Positions 37,549-47,917 of a stretch of DNA of 64,000 nt are shown here, one piece after another (the first letter of the stretch is position 1; the number at the start of each line of letters is the position of its first letter). The notes beneath the pieces are model-generated. The model did not search any database. It saw only the letters and a program-made list of their open reading frames with translations, and was not told where the DNA came from. Origin of the DNA: Candidatus Thiodiazotropha sp. (ex Codakia rugifera) (lineage in GTDB: Bacteria; Pseudomonadota; Gammaproteobacteria; Chromatiales; Chromatiaceae); contig JAHXHN010000011.1 in assembly GCA_025656675.1 (NCBI GenBank), positions 1 to 64,000 of the forward strand, given 5' to 3'. The translations under genes were made by a program, and so were the position numbers.

Positions 37549-39705
37549 TCAATTGATGGAGCGCTGCCTTAGTGTTTGAATAGATGACCTGTTTGGCTTG
37601 TTCAGGATCAATTCTTCAATTGTATGAATGAAGTGGGAGGAGTTGATTGGTTTGGTGAGAAATGCATCACAACCTGCTGCAAAGCACCGTTGTTGCGCTT
37701 CATGTGTTAAATTGGCAGTAAGTATCATGATTGCGACAGATTGATTGATACCACTATCAGAACGTACCTGTTTGATGATATCTATACCGGTTATGATCGG
37801 CATCTGCATATCAAGAATTACGAAATCAAATCTATCATTACTTAATTGTTCGAGGGCGCTCTGACTATTATCATGCATTACAACTTGATACCCCTCCCGT
37901 TCCAGGATCTCCTTTATGAGGTAGCGAATGACCGGGCTGTCTTCTGCGACAAGTATCTTTCTATCTCTGGCAAGGTTACGAGTTTCCCTGTTTGTTAGAT
38001 TAGTGTCATTGGCCTGTGGTTCTTTTGAAAATAAGTAGTGAATTGCATTAAGGAGTTGTTTTTCCTCATTGAGTGCCTCTACAACGATACAGGCATCAAG
38101 AATAGGAGAGCTTTTACCTAATGATTTTTGCTGATTGCGTACAAATATCGTTCTGGCATTTATCAATGGATTAGAAAGCAGTTGATTGTAGTATCCTACC
38201 TTATCGAACTGTAGACAGGATTCATCAAATATTATCAATGAACCGACAGGCTTGTTTGTGTGATCTGTTTCGAACTGAATGATATCACTTTGTTTATGGA
38301 GTAGTGTATTGGAAACTGACCATGTTAAGAGGGTTTCTTCAATAGATTCTGCAAATTCAACGGTATGCGTAATGGTGGTTGTCTTACAGCCAAAAAATTT
38401 ATCAAGCTTGGAATTATGTGCCTCGTAAAATTCCAGGTCAAAGAAGAAGCGGCTGCCTTCTCCTATACTGCTATCGACAGTCAATTCTCCACCCATAAGT
38501 TTGACTAAATCATAGGCGATCGCCATTCCCAGGCCTGTTCCACCAACCTTGCGTGCATCTGAATCTTCAAGTTGAGTAAATCGTTCAAAAATCACAGTCT
38601 GCATCTCCTGGCTGATGCCAATTCCAGAATCAGTGACTTCAAAACGGACTAATGTTTGATTTTCTCTACTGGTAATTCTTTTTACCACGAGTTCAATATG
38701 GCCCGTATCGGTAAACTTAACGGCATTACTCAACAGATTCATAAGCACTTGACGTAAGCGAATCTGATCACCAGAAACGTAGAATGGGACAAGAGCCGAT
38801 ACATGGATATCCAGTTTGAGTGATTTGGTCTGTGCGACCGACAAGTGGCTGTTTGCAACGAAATGTATCAAAGCGTGTAAATCAAAAGGTTTATTCTCAA
38901 TCGCAACGTAACCAGCCTCGATCTTTGAAATATCGAGTACATCATTGAGAATGGACAAGAGATGTTTAGACGAGGATTCAATAATAGAGATATTCTCATG
39001 CGCAGCTGGTGTATGTTGTTGCTGACGCATCAGTTCACTGACACCAATAATGCCTGTCAGTGGTGTTCGAATCTCGTGGCTCATGTTGGCTAAAAATCTT
39101 GATTTGGCCTCATTTGCTATTTGAGCCTGTTTTTTTGCAAGCAACAGATTTCGTAATAAGTAAGAAACAAAAACAGGGATTATGATGTTTGCAGCCAATA
39201 GGCTATAACTAAGAAATTTATTATCCATCCAGAAAGCAGCTGTCTCGATAACGATGAAAAAACCAATGTTGGAGATGACTGTTGCAGCATATAAGTATCG
39301 AATCCCGAAACGTACACCATATCCTACGGTGATAAGCAACATGATGGCAAAAAGTGGAGTGCCATATTCACCCATTGTATAGAGACCATAAAATACGATC
39401 GTGTTATCACCGACCAGGGTTATTACTCTCCTAATCAGAGAAGATTCCTGTTGATAAAGAAATCCGGCAAGTATCAGAAACGAGAATAGTGCATAGCTCA
39501 AGGATGCATAAAGATGAAATTGATGAACTGGCTCTGTTTCAGGAATGAGCGTTTTTAAAGAGAATATATAGGTTGAAAAGAGGGTGATAAAAAGCAGCCG
39601 GACAATACCCTGGTGAAACTCCTGTCTTGCTTTAGGGCTAAGTTTCAAGTTGATATTGAATCTATTCATCGCTATCCGTGGACTATCCGCTGTCATGCTA
39701 CACAT
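37549..39705 (-). CDS. RpfC-like membrane hybrid histidine kinase
   Basis: Up to 718 residues. Five or six hydrophobic segments fill residues ~30-190, as in RpfC-type sensors. Then HisKA (His210 in [12 protein letters not shown]), HATPase_c ([30 protein letters not shown]) and, after a ~130-residue linker that may be a degenerate receiver, one receiver domain with Asp632 ([12 protein letters not shown]) near the end. No Hpt domain follows, unlike classical RpfC. No RpfF/RpfG-like genes are nearby, so a fatty-acid signal cannot be claimed. The start is ambiguous: Met1, Met4 or Met13 (39669); the last removes a non-conserved leader. Cytoplasmic output partner unknown. Confidence 0.88.
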   Translation of the reverse strand: MCSMTADSPRIAMNRFNINLKLSPKARQEFHQGIVRLLFITLFSTYIFSLKTLIPETEPVHQFHLYASLSYALFSFLILAGFLYQQESSLIRRVITLVGDNTIVFYGLYTMGEYGTPLFAIMLLITVGYGVRFGIRYLYAATVISNIGFFIVIETAAFWMDNKFLSYSLLAANIIIPVFVSYLLRNLLLAKKQAQIANEAKSRFLANMSHEIRTPLTGIIGVSELMRQQQHTPAAHENISIIESSSKHLLSILNDVLDISKIEAGYVAIENKPFDLHALIHFVANSHLSVAQTKSLKLDIHVSALVPFYVSGDQIRLRQVLMNLLSNAVKFTDTGHIELVVKRITSRENQTLVRFEVTDSGIGISQEMQTVIFERFTQLEDSDARKVGGTGLGMAIAYDLVKLMGGELTVDSSIGEGSRFFFDLEFYEAHNSKLDKFFGCKTTTITHTVEFAESIEETLLTWSVSNTLLHKQSDIIQFETDHTNKPVGSLIIFDESCLQFDKVGYYNQLLSNPLINARTIFVRNQQKSLGKSSPILDACIVVEALNEEKQLLNAIHYLFSKEPQANDTNLTNRETRNLARDRKILVAEDSPVIRYLIKEILEREGYQVVMHDNSQSALEQLSNDRFDFVILDMQMPIITGIDIIKQVRSDSGINQSVAIMILTANLTHEAQQRCFAAGCDAFLTKPINSSHFIHTIEELILNKPNRSSIQTLRQRSIN

Positions 39706-39824
39706 TACTGTTTAAATGGAGGTTCTATCAAATAAGTGCCGCAGTAGGTATACAGGCAACTGCGTGATATTACAGAATTATCTGAAGATACACCATATAA
39801 AGGCAGTTTTTAGGATAACTTGCC

Positions 39825-40121
39825 AGGGCCTGTTAACACTAATCCAAGCGATCCTGTTGTACCTGAAAAAGCACCAATCAAGGCGCGAGGAGAGCGGTTT
39901 GGTGATATCAAATGAACGAGGGGCATCATTGAGTGGCGTTTTTTCAGGCCCACACCAAGGGCACTTCCTTCGGGACGCACCCCGAAGGGCTGGGGCTATT
40001 TCCCCCCCACGGCGGCGTGATCATTCGCTCATATAGAGAGGACTACACATCGCTCATTCGGCCTTGCTGGTCAAAAAAAACAGACCCAGCAAGGCCGATT
40101 GGATGAGTGTTAACAGGCCTA
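39825..40121. mobile_element. MITE-like element, long copy (~297 bp)
   Basis: It begins AGGGCCTGTTAACACT (39825-39840) and ends AGTGTTAACAGGCCTA (40106-40121), so its ends are inverted repeats. The left ~75 bp (to AAGGCGCGAGGAG and TTTGGT) match a 106-bp copy at 54491. The extra ~190 bp in this copy contain two hairpins (CTTCGGG/CCCGAAG near 39970-39990 and a 13-bp stem at 40058-40098). No transposase frame. Non-autonomous element or composite repeat. Confidence 0.7.
40058..40098. repeat. Perfect 13-bp hairpin inside MITE-like element
   Basis: TCGGCCTTGCTGG (40058-40070) and CCAGCAAGGCCGA (40086-40098) flank a loop containing eight A. It is part of the segment that the short copy of the element lacks. 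Confidence 0.8.
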
Positions 40122-40326
40122 GGTAATAAATAGCAGTTTCATTTATTTGAAGGAGTCAGGGGTAAATAGTCTCCCCGGAATCCAGTCTTAAGCCTTTCCC
40201 AATAGGAATTGGGTAGAATATGAAATGACCCAAATGAGCCATCCTGGTGGTGCATATGATCTTTTTATCAATTTAGAGTAATTATTATCCAATTGGCTGG
40301 CGTGTCTGTTTTAATAAAGTTTGATG

Positions 40327-41694
40327 CTAATGTTCAATTAGCATATGTGCTGTAAGATTATAGCGCTTGATCATTCGATAGACACTGCGTTCACTTATAC
40401 CCATGACCTCTGCAACCTGTGATCGGCGGCCGGAAAATTTCTTTAGCTGTTGCATTAAATATTTTGCGGTCAACTCTTCCAGACTTGGGTCGTGATCGAA
40501 GGCGAGGTTGATAACTGCTCGCTGATAACTTTTTGATGGCCCGAATGCAAGATGTTCAGGCTGGATACTTTTCTTGTCCCGAGAGAGAATAATTGCACGT
40601 TCAACCACATTTTTCAGCTCACGGATATTGCCTGGCCAGTCATAAGCCGTTAGTTTACGCACTGCAGCAGGGGTAAGCTGCTTATCAATACGGCGTGAAA
40701 AGTTGTGATTCTTTATAAAATTCTCAGCAAGTTGAAGAATGTCCTCTCTTCGGTCCCGTAGAGGTGGAACAGTGATATTGAAACCATTCAGGCGATAGTA
40801 GAGATCGGCTCTGAACCCATCTGTATTTGCCATCTCCTCCAAATTACGATTTGTGGCTGCAACAATGCGTACATCGGCAACCAGATCTTTTATACCACCC
40901 AGTCGTCTGAAGATCCCAGTCTCGAGTACACGTAATAGTTTTGATTGTATACTCGGATCAATTTCGCCAATTTCATCAAGAAATAGAGTACCTCCTGCGG
41001 CACCTTCAATAAGTCCCTTCTTTTGTCTGTCGGCACCGGTGAATGCTCCCTTTTCATGTCCAAATAGCTCAGATTCAAAGAGCTTTTCCTGGAGTGTACA
41101 GCAATCTACAGCAACGAAATTACGGGATGAACGAGGGCTATATTCATGAATGGCCCGTGCAACAAGCTCTTTGCCGGTACCACTTTCACCCTGAACAAGT
41201 ACTGAAATATCATCCTGTGCTACGGCCTCAATCAGTCGCCGAATCGCTTCCAGGACGCTGCTATGACCAATCAATGTCCGCTCCTTGTAGGTTGTGGCAC
41301 GAAGTTGACGTTTACAAAATTGATGGTCATTCCGCAAGGCTGCAGTTGAAATGGCTCTTTCTACGGTCAGTAACAACTCTTCAGGGCTGATGGGTTTTAA
41401 AAGGTAATCAGCAGCACCTTTTTTCATTGCATCGACAGCGTCTTTTACAGAACCGTAAGCAGTAAGAATAATGACGGGATATTCATCAACTATAGATGGC
41501 AATTGTTCAAGGCTGTCGCCATCAGGGAGTCGGGCATCCATGACAATTAGCGAAGGCTCATTGCTGTGAAGATGTTTCTGTGCTGCCGACCAGCTAGGTA
41601 CCCCTGATGATTGATAGCCCGCTTTGGTTAATTGGCGTACTATTAATTGATTCAGAGTGGTGTCATCCTCAATCACAAGAATCGATTCACTCAT
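40327..41694 (-). CDS. Sigma-54-dependent response regulator (NtrC family)
   Basis: A 455-residue activator. Receiver domain at 1-120 with phospho-acceptor Asp53 (LIVMDARLPDGD). The AAA+ sigma-54 interaction domain (~140-375) has Walker A GESGTGKE, the sigma-54 contact loop GAFTGA in GHEKGAFTGAD, Walker B GGTLFLDEIGE and the RPxN-like DWPGNIRELKN region. A Fis-type helix-turn-helix lies at the end (RRSQVAEVMGISERSVYRMI). It should activate sigma-54 promoters when phosphorylated. The kinase gene ends 6 bp upstream on the same strand, so they form one operon. The target genes are not evident. Confidence 0.95.
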   Translation of the reverse strand: MSESILVIEDDTTLNQLIVRQLTKAGYQSSGVPSWSAAQKHLHSNEPSLIVMDARLPDGDSLEQLPSIVDEYPVIILTAYGSVKDAVDAMKKGAADYLLKPISPEELLLTVERAISTAALRNDHQFCKRQLRATTYKERTLIGHSSVLEAIRRLIEAVAQDDISVLVQGESGTGKELVARAIHEYSPRSSRNFVAVDCCTLQEKLFESELFGHEKGAFTGADRQKKGLIEGAAGGTLFLDEIGEIDPSIQSKLLRVLETGIFRRLGGIKDLVADVRIVAATNRNLEEMANTDGFRADLYYRLNGFNITVPPLRDRREDILQLAENFIKNHNFSRRIDKQLTPAAVRKLTAYDWPGNIRELKNVVERAIILSRDKKSIQPEHLAFGPSKSYQRAVINLAFDHDPSLEELTAKYLMQQLKKFSGRRSQVAEVMGISERSVYRMIKRYNLTAHMLIEH

Positions 41695-41700
41695 TTTGTT

Positions 41701-43545
41701 TCACCTAATGTTTTTATCAGGGTCTGGTAGTAATACACGAAACGTACTACCGTCACCTTCTGAGCTATTGACTGAAATTTTACCATCATGATTTTTAATA
41801 ATTGTATGGGTGATGGAGAGACCTAAACCTGTCCCATGAGAACCATCAGCACGGCGACTGAAAAATGGATCAAAGATTTTCTTTATGTCGTCCTCTTTGA
41901 TACCAACCCCGCTATCGCGAAAAACAATTTCAATTCCGATGTCGGTTCGTGAGGTACTTACCTTAAGCGTGCCACCATTTGGCATGGCATGAAAGGCATT
42001 CTGTGCAAGATTAAGGGTGACCATACGCATTTCACTGTCAATAGCGAGAATTCGCAGTCCAGGCTGATAGTTTTCAATAATCTCTATTCTGTTACTTTCA
42101 GCCTCCCAGTGCAGCAAGCTGACGGTATCACGAAGTACGCTTTGAATATCGAGTAGCAATGGGGAAGAATCTTGTGGTGCTCCCAGCTTCAGAAGATGTT
42201 CTGTCACATCAATACAATTGTCTACTTCTTTATCGAGTATCTCCAGGTAGCTGGATACTTCATCAGTCGGCATGTCGAGTTCTGCCAGTATTTGCAGAGA
42301 AGCATGCAATGCTATGCGTACCGAGGTCAGAGGATTGTAAATTTCATGGGCTACACCGGTTGCCAAACGGCCAAGTTCAGAAAGTTTTTGCTCCTGCGAG
42401 TATTTGACGGATTTTTCCAGGTCTCGGATAGATTCAACAATTAATTGTTCCATCTTACCGTTGATATAGCTCTTCATGGGCGCTGCATAGATTTCAACAT
42501 CCATACGACTGCCGTCTTGCCGGGTATGATGATGCAGGGCCTTGACCGGTTTCCCGTGCTGAACTATTTCATGAACCGGACAGGTGATGAGTGTGGGCGG
42601 GCATGGCTCGGTTCGATTGTGGGAGTACTTGTAGCAGACATCCAGGGCAGATTCGTCCGAAAGGCCGAGTTGCTCTTTATAACTCCGATTTACCAATTGT
42701 ACATTATATTTACTGTCGATAATTCTTACCCCATCAGGGATGGCATCAACAAGGGACTGAAGAAATACCTCTTTTTCCTTCAGTTCACGGAGTTTATCCT
42801 GAAGGTTGCCCGCCATCCGGTTAATGGTATGACCGAGGCGTGCCAACTCATCCTCTCCTTGCAATGCAACGCGTGTCTTTAATTCACCTTGACTCAATGC
42901 GTCACTGGCATCTGATAGTGTAGAGATCGGTTTCAAGACATAGCGGCGTATAAACCACCAACCTCCCGTAATGTTAATTAGTACGATGATTGCACCGGAT
43001 CCCATCAATACCAAGGTTGTCTGCCAGGCATGCTGGCGTAATGATGCTGCATCGTAATCCACGTATAGGATGCCGTTGATAGGGTTTATATCGATCGGAC
43101 CGTGGCACTCTGTACAGGGTGCTTTGTTATGCACAGGGTTAATGCTGCGTAGTACTTCATGTCCAGCACTGTCGGTGATAAAACCTGCAGTGGCATCGTT
43201 ATTATTTTTATCAAATACCAACGTATTACCAAGAAGAGTGGAGGAGTCTGCGAATCGTACTTCACCAGCCGGGTTAGTTATCATGACATTGACTATGTTC
43301 TGCTGCTGCCCTAATCCATGGACAATATGGCGCAGACCGTCCAGGTCCCGCTTCAACATCGCATTTTCCAATGAAGTGCGTAACAGTTGATTGACCTGAG
43401 TGACCGCTTCGGTTCGTTCCCGGCCGATTTCCGATTTGTACATACCGAGGAAAAGCATCAGAAAGATGAGCGTACTCATCAGCAATCCGGCTGCAGTCGC
43501 AACCAGAAACCGACGATTTAAACGAGCTGTCATCCAATGGAACAT
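41701..43545 (-). CDS. Sensor histidine kinase with periplasmic CxxCH haem motif
   Basis: A 614-residue inner membrane kinase. TM1 ~12-35; periplasmic domain ~40-175 with a c-type haem attachment motif C144-T-E-C147-H148 (APCTECHG) near its end; TM2 ~178-205; HAMP (~206-260). A PAS domain (~268-375) holds further Cys residues (EPCPPTLITCPVHE). Then HisKA (TGVAHEIYNPLTSV) and HATPase_c (NLAQNAFHAMPNGG, DSGVGIKED, GTGLGLSI). The motif suggests redox or gas sensing by a covalently bound haem in the periplasm; the cytoplasmic Cys-containing PAS may be a second redox input. Cognate regulator is the next gene. The covalent haem is inferred from the motif only. Confidence 0.93.
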   Translation of the reverse strand: MFHWMTARLNRRFLVATAAGLLMSTLIFLMLFLGMYKSEIGRERTEAVTQVNQLLRTSLENAMLKRDLDGLRHIVHGLGQQQNIVNVMITNPAGEVRFADSSTLLGNTLVFDKNNNDATAGFITDSAGHEVLRSINPVHNKAPCTECHGPIDINPINGILYVDYDAASLRQHAWQTTLVLMGSGAIIVLINITGGWWFIRRYVLKPISTLSDASDALSQGELKTRVALQGEDELARLGHTINRMAGNLQDKLRELKEKEVFLQSLVDAIPDGVRIIDSKYNVQLVNRSYKEQLGLSDESALDVCYKYSHNRTEPCPPTLITCPVHEIVQHGKPVKALHHHTRQDGSRMDVEIYAAPMKSYINGKMEQLIVESIRDLEKSVKYSQEQKLSELGRLATGVAHEIYNPLTSVRIALHASLQILAELDMPTDEVSSYLEILDKEVDNCIDVTEHLLKLGAPQDSSPLLLDIQSVLRDTVSLLHWEAESNRIEIIENYQPGLRILAIDSEMRMVTLNLAQNAFHAMPNGGTLKVSTSRTDIGIEIVFRDSGVGIKEDDIKKIFDPFFSRRADGSHGTGLGLSITHTIIKNHDGKISVNSSEGDGSTFRVLLPDPDKNIR

Positions 43546-44018
43546 AATAGCCAGATTGAGTCCCTGCTAAGATTGCATACCAGTTCATTACCACCATCTA
43601 CTGCTTCTAGTATTAGATTCTAACCCTATCTGAGGGAATTTCTCTGACAAATTGTCAGGTCGTGAGTTTATGAGAACGTATGATAAAGTCGTTCTACCTA
43701 TTTGATTCAAAATCAGTTTCCAATTCATCAGAAACATTGACCTAGTCACCTATATAATGCGTTTATAGGTTGCCTGTTACTCTCTATTGATTGAGATACA
43801 TTGCGGTGACACTGGAAAATTCAAATAAATAAACAGTTTTCGATTGTGATATCGGAAATGTCTTGTGGATAATTTATAAAAAAGTATAAATAACAATAAG
43901 GTGAAGTGTTTTGTGCAGTGCACATTCAATTCATTTGTGTAGCTTGGGGAGGGTGTTCATATTGATTTTTTGGGCAAATCAATCCCTGCCACAGCAGCCC
44001 AGCCAGGTGAAAATAAGT
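43546..44018. other. Intergenic region, 470 bp, with orphan TGCA palindrome
   Basis: No gene found. It separates the haem kinase (which reads leftward from 43545) from the end of the sugar dehydrogenase gene. The promoter of the kinase operon must lie here. A palindrome like the phasin operator sits at 43911-43925. Confidence 0.4.
43911..43925. promoter_or_regulatory. Third copy of the phasin-type palindrome
   Basis: TTGTGCAGTGCACAT matches the reverse complement of the phasin-promoter site (TTGTGCAGTGCACAA) at 14 of 15 bases. It is 366 bp upstream of the haem kinase start. No PHA gene is adjacent. Confidence 0.5.
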
Positions 44019-45152
44019 CTAACTCTCAGGGCTTGGAGATAGACGAACCAGTTTTCCATTCTCTTCATCGGTGACCAAGTAGATCAGCCCATCTGGACCT
44101 TGTCGTACATCGCGGATTCTCCCCAGTTCATCACTCAACAGACGCTCTTCATGGGTAATGGTCTCTCCATCCAGCTCGAGTCTGACAAGTTGTTGAAATT
44201 TGAGTGAACCCACAAACAGATTGCCTTGCCAGCCTTTAAATGCATTTCCCGTGTAAAAAGCCATGCCCGAGGGTGCAATGGAAGGTATCCAATAGTGAAT
44301 GGGTTGTACCATACCTTTTTTATGTGAGCCTTCACCGATTTTTGTACCGATAACGTAATTGACTCCATAGCTGATGACCGGCCAGCCATAATTCAAACCA
44401 GCATCGGGTACGTTGATTTCATCGCCACCCTGAGGGCCATGCTCATGGGTCCACACTTTACCGGTCTGGGGATTGAGTGCCGCGCCCTGCATATTGCGAT
44501 GACCATAACTGTAGATTTCCGGCTTCACCCCACTTATGCCGATAAAGGGGTTGTCTTGGGGTACTCGGCCATCATCATGCAGACGAATCAATGATCCGGC
44601 GTGGTCATTTAGATCTTGCGCACGAGGACGGTCACCACGGTCTCCCAATGTGATATAAAGATAACCCTGCCTGTCAAAAACCAGGCGCGAACCGAAGTGT
44701 TGACGGGCCTTTGTCTTACGATCCATTTGAAAGATCACTTCGACCTGTTCCAGTTGTCGATTTTTTAGTCTGCCACGAGAGACGGTTGTCCCAACACGAT
44801 ATCCATCCGATTCAGCATAGGAAAAGTAGACCCATTGGTTGTTGATGAAATCAGGGTGTATGACGATATCGAGGAGACCTCCCTGGCCGTGTTGCCGAAT
44901 GGGTGGAACGCCCTTAATCGGCGCAGGTTCAAGATCCCCCTGACTATCGATAAGACGAAGATTGCCACCCCGTTCACTGACTAATATTTTACCATCGGGT
45001 AGAAAAGCGATTGACCAGGGGTGAGATAATCCAGAAGTGATAACCTGATAAGAGATCGCATGTTTCTCAGTCTGAATAACAGGTGATGCAACAACATGCG
45101 TTAGCTGAAGCAGTGCCACTAATACACAAAGGATCAATATAGGATGAGTCAT
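44019..45152 (-). CDS. PQQ-dependent aldose sugar dehydrogenase family protein
   Basis: A 377-residue exported six-bladed beta-propeller of the GSDH/YliI type. A signal peptide (PILILCVLVALLQLTHVVA) is followed by LSHPWSIAFLPDGKILVSER, RQHGQGGLLDIVIHPDF (active-site histidine region), SYGHRNMQGAALNP and THEHGPQGGDEINV. The end has GRIRDVRQGPDGLIYLVTDE. These are typical of periplasmic aldose dehydrogenases using PQQ. PQQ synthesis genes are not in the window. Start at ATG 45152, preceded by GGTGA; a GTG 12 bases upstream is also in frame. Confidence 0.93.
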   Translation of the reverse strand: MTHPILILCVLVALLQLTHVVASPVIQTEKHAISYQVITSGLSHPWSIAFLPDGKILVSERGGNLRLIDSQGDLEPAPIKGVPPIRQHGQGGLLDIVIHPDFINNQWVYFSYAESDGYRVGTTVSRGRLKNRQLEQVEVIFQMDRKTKARQHFGSRLVFDRQGYLYITLGDRGDRPRAQDLNDHAGSLIRLHDDGRVPQDNPFIGISGVKPEIYSYGHRNMQGAALNPQTGKVWTHEHGPQGGDEINVPDAGLNYGWPVISYGVNYVIGTKIGEGSHKKGMVQPIHYWIPSIAPSGMAFYTGNAFKGWQGNLFVGSLKFQQLVRLELDGETITHEERLLSDELGRIRDVRQGPDGLIYLVTDEENGKLVRLSPSPES

Positions 45153-45412
45153 TAATTTCACCACAGGCTGTTGACTACAAATCTAGTGTAGGCCACTACA
45201 CTGGCTTCTGTCTGAAATTTTGTGAAAGACGACCACCCGTTTTTACGGGTCTGCAGGGTGGCTTCTTGTTGCTGATTGGCTAAACATTTGCAATATACAA
45301 TAGGCATGACAGTCAGCAGGAATAATGATTTATGACTAAATAGCAAGTGTCTTAAAGCTCAGTTATTATCAATGCATACTATAGTGACAGTTAACATTTC
45401 GTGTGAGACCTC

Positions 45413-45829
45413 ATGGCATTGAAAATCTCCAATCAAATCGTGATCCCGGATAGTGAGATCGAGTTCAGCGCCATCCGTGCACAAGGGGCGGGTGGGCAGA
45501 ATGTCAATAAGGTTGCTTCTGCAATCCACTTGCGTTTTAACATTTCAACATCTTCATTACCTGAGGCCTATCGACACCGGCTGTTGAAATTAAGGGACAA
45601 GAGAATCAGTCGAGAAGGTGTAATTGTCATCAAAGCGCAACGCTATCGAGATCAGGAGAAGAATCGTCAAGATGCCTTGCAGCGCCTTCAAACACTGATT
45701 CACAGCGTGACAGTGAGTCAAAAAAGGCGGATAGCCACTAAACCGACAAAAGCCTCACGGCAGCGACGCCTGGATAACAAGAACCTTCGTGGCAGGCAGA
45801 AAGCACTGCGTCGAAAAGTCATTGAATAA
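45413..45829 (+). CDS. arfB: Alternative ribosome-rescue factor / peptidyl-tRNA hydrolase ArfB
   Basis: A 138-residue protein that hydrolyses peptidyl-tRNA on stalled ribosomes. The release-factor GGQ motif is G27-G28-Q29 in AQGAGGQNVNKVASAIHLRF. The basic C-terminal tail (KASRQRRLDNKNLRGRQKAL) is the mRNA-channel probe of ArfB. Length fits E. coli YaeJ (140). It stands alone, divergent from the sugar dehydrogenase gene. Confidence 0.96.
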   Translation: MALKISNQIVIPDSEIEFSAIRAQGAGGQNVNKVASAIHLRFNISTSSLPEAYRHRLLKLRDKRISREGVIVIKAQRYRDQEKNRQDALQRLQTLIHSVTVSQKRRIATKPTKASRQRRLDNKNLRGRQKALRRKVIE

Positions 45830-45983
45830 CCGCTGCTGATGAGCCTCAGCCATGTAGCATTCAAGCCGTAATAGAACATCGCCATCATCTACCTGTCTAA
45901 TAACTAAACCCCATACTCTCAGTTTTGCTCTATATTTTGCATAGTCAGGCTTTAGTCGTAAAAAATTTGTTGGGAGAATAACA

Positions 45984-47282
45984 ATGACTGATAAATACTA
46001 TTTAAAACAGGAAGATGCATCCGATAATGGTGTTGAGCTGACAGTTAGGAAACCTGTTCAAGGTCCTCCAGCCATTGATGTTACCAAGCTCTATCGGGAT
46101 CAGGGATTGTTTACCTATGACCCGGGATTTATGTCAACGGCGAGTTGTGAAAGTAGTATTACCTACATCGATGGCGAGGCGGGGATTCTGGAGTACCGGG
46201 GGTATCCAATCGAACAGTTAGCGGCCCAAGCAGACTATGTCGAGATTGCCTACTTGTTGTTATACGGTGAACTACCGAATAGCACTCAACTGCAAGAGTT
46301 TGATGAAATCATTACTCATCACACCATGCTCAATGAAAACCTCAAGGATTTCTTCGGTGGTTTTCATTATGATGCTCATCCGATGGCCATCATGGTGGGT
46401 GTAGTGGGGTCGCTATCGGCGTTCTATCATGACTCACTGGATATCAATAATCCCCGACATCGAGAGATATCTGCTCATCGTTTGATAGCTAAAATGCCAA
46501 CAATCGCGGCTGCCAGCTACAAACACAATATCAGTGAGCCAATCATCTATCCCAGTAATGATCTCTCTTATTGCGCCAATCTACTGCAGATGATGTTTGC
46601 AACGCCTTGCGAGTCGTATCAACCCCATCCAATAGCTGTTCAGGCAATGAATCTGTTGTTTATTCTACATGCCGATCATGAACAGAATGCCAGTACCTCA
46701 ACAGTCAGGCTGGCAGGTAGTTCTCAGGCGAATCCGTTCGCCTGTATTGCCGCAGGGATTGCATCGCTCTGGGGACCTGCACATGGTGGGGCGAATGAGG
46801 CCGTACTAAATATGTTGACTGAAATTGGTGACGTCTCGCATATTGACCACTACATTGACAAGGCGAAAGATAAGAAGGATCCCTTTCGTTTGATGGGCTT
46901 TGGCCATCGGGTCTATAAAAATTTCGATCCCCGCGCGAATATTCTGCGTGAAATGTCTAAAAAGGTGTTAGAAGAACTCGCTGACAGTAATAATCCAACG
47001 TTTGAATTGGCACTAAGACTGGAAGAGATTGCACTAAAAGATGACTATTTTCTTGAGCGAAAATTATATCCGAACGTGGATTTCTATTCAGGTATTATCT
47101 ATCGTGCTTTGAACATCCCTAATAACATGTTTACTGTGATGTTCGCTATCGCGAGAACGGTGGGCTGGGTTTCGCATTGGATGGAGATGATGAGTGATCC
47201 CAAGCAGAGGATTGGTCGTCCGCGTCAAGTCTATATGGGGCCATCTCGTCGGGATTTCGTTCCCCTTGAAAACCGTTCTTAG
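45984..47282 (+). CDS. gltA: Citrate synthase
   Basis: A 432-residue type II citrate synthase that joins acetyl-CoA and oxaloacetate, the entry to the TCA cycle. Signature stretches: [20 protein letters not shown] in the N-terminal domain, [30 protein letters not shown] (catalytic His) and [15 protein letters not shown] (second His). The C-terminal [20 protein letters not shown] and [19 protein letters not shown] are typical of NADH-sensitive Gram-negative enzymes. AGAATAAC precedes the ATG. Context with Acs and PHA genes fits acetate-derived carbon flow. Confidence 0.97.
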   Translation: MTDKYYLKQEDASDNGVELTVRKPVQGPPAIDVTKLYRDQGLFTYDPGFMSTASCESSITYIDGEAGILEYRGYPIEQLAAQADYVEIAYLLLYGELPNSTQLQEFDEIITHHTMLNENLKDFFGGFHYDAHPMAIMVGVVGSLSAFYHDSLDINNPRHREISAHRLIAKMPTIAAASYKHNISEPIIYPSNDLSYCANLLQMMFATPCESYQPHPIAVQAMNLLFILHADHEQNASTSTVRLAGSSQANPFACIAAGIASLWGPAHGGANEAVLNMLTEIGDVSHIDHYIDKAKDKKDPFRLMGFGHRVYKNFDPRANILREMSKKVLEELADSNNPTFELALRLEEIALKDDYFLERKLYPNVDFYSGIIYRALNIPNNMFTVMFAIARTVGWVSHWMEMMSDPKQRIGRPRQVYMGPSRRDFVPLENRS

Positions 47283-47365
47283 TCATTATTTATGGAGGCT
47301 CCTCAATCATGGCATCACCCCTGTACCTCTTGATTGGGACAGAACCAATAACGAGGTAGATTGAA

Positions 47366-47905
47366 TTGGCACTAAAAGCAACTATTTTTAAGACAGAGTT
47401 ACAAATTTCGGATATGGATAGGCATCACTATCAGAGTTACAGCCTGACTTTGGCCCGTCACCCTTCAGAGACCGATGAACGAATGATGGTGCGTCTTCTT
47501 GCCTTTGCGCTCAATGCCAATGATGCACTCAGTTTTACAAAAGGATTGAGTAGCGATAGTGAGCCTGATCTATGGCAAATGAGCCTGAGTGACGAGATAG
47601 AGCTCTGGATAGAGCTGGGACAACTGGATGAAAAACGGTTACGACGTGCTTGTGGGAGGGCGAAGCAGGTTATTGTCTATCTTTATGCGGATCGTAGCGC
47701 CACTGTTTGGTGGGAACAGAACAGGGATATGCTGAAGCGTTTTTCCAATCTCCGTATCGTTAAACTTTCAGTAAATAGCGAGACTGGACTCGAAGTGCTC
47801 TCTCAACGGAATATGCATCTCAATGCCACCATTCAGGAGAATCAGGTCTGGCTATCGGACGATAACCAGGCCATTACTGTTGAGGTGAGTGACTGGCTCC
47901 ACTAA
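47366..47905 (+). CDS. yaeQ: YaeQ family protein
   Basis: A 179-residue YaeQ-like protein: MALKATIFKTELQISDMDRH at the start, TLARHPSETDERMMVRLLAF, then PDLWQMSLSDEIELWIELGQ with KRLRRACGRAKQVIVY. The fold belongs to the PD-(D/E)XK nuclease-like group, but biological function is not established. It starts with TTG, with GAGG about ten bases upstream; no ATG fits the conserved N-terminus. It lies 83 bp after gltA and converges with tpm. Confidence 0.94.
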   Translation: MALKATIFKTELQISDMDRHHYQSYSLTLARHPSETDERMMVRLLAFALNANDALSFTKGLSSDSEPDLWQMSLSDEIELWIELGQLDEKRLRRACGRAKQVIVYLYADRSATVWWEQNRDMLKRFSNLRIVKLSVNSETGLEVLSQRNMHLNATIQENQVWLSDDNQAITVEVSDWLH

Positions 47906-47917
47906 ATAAAGCAAAGA

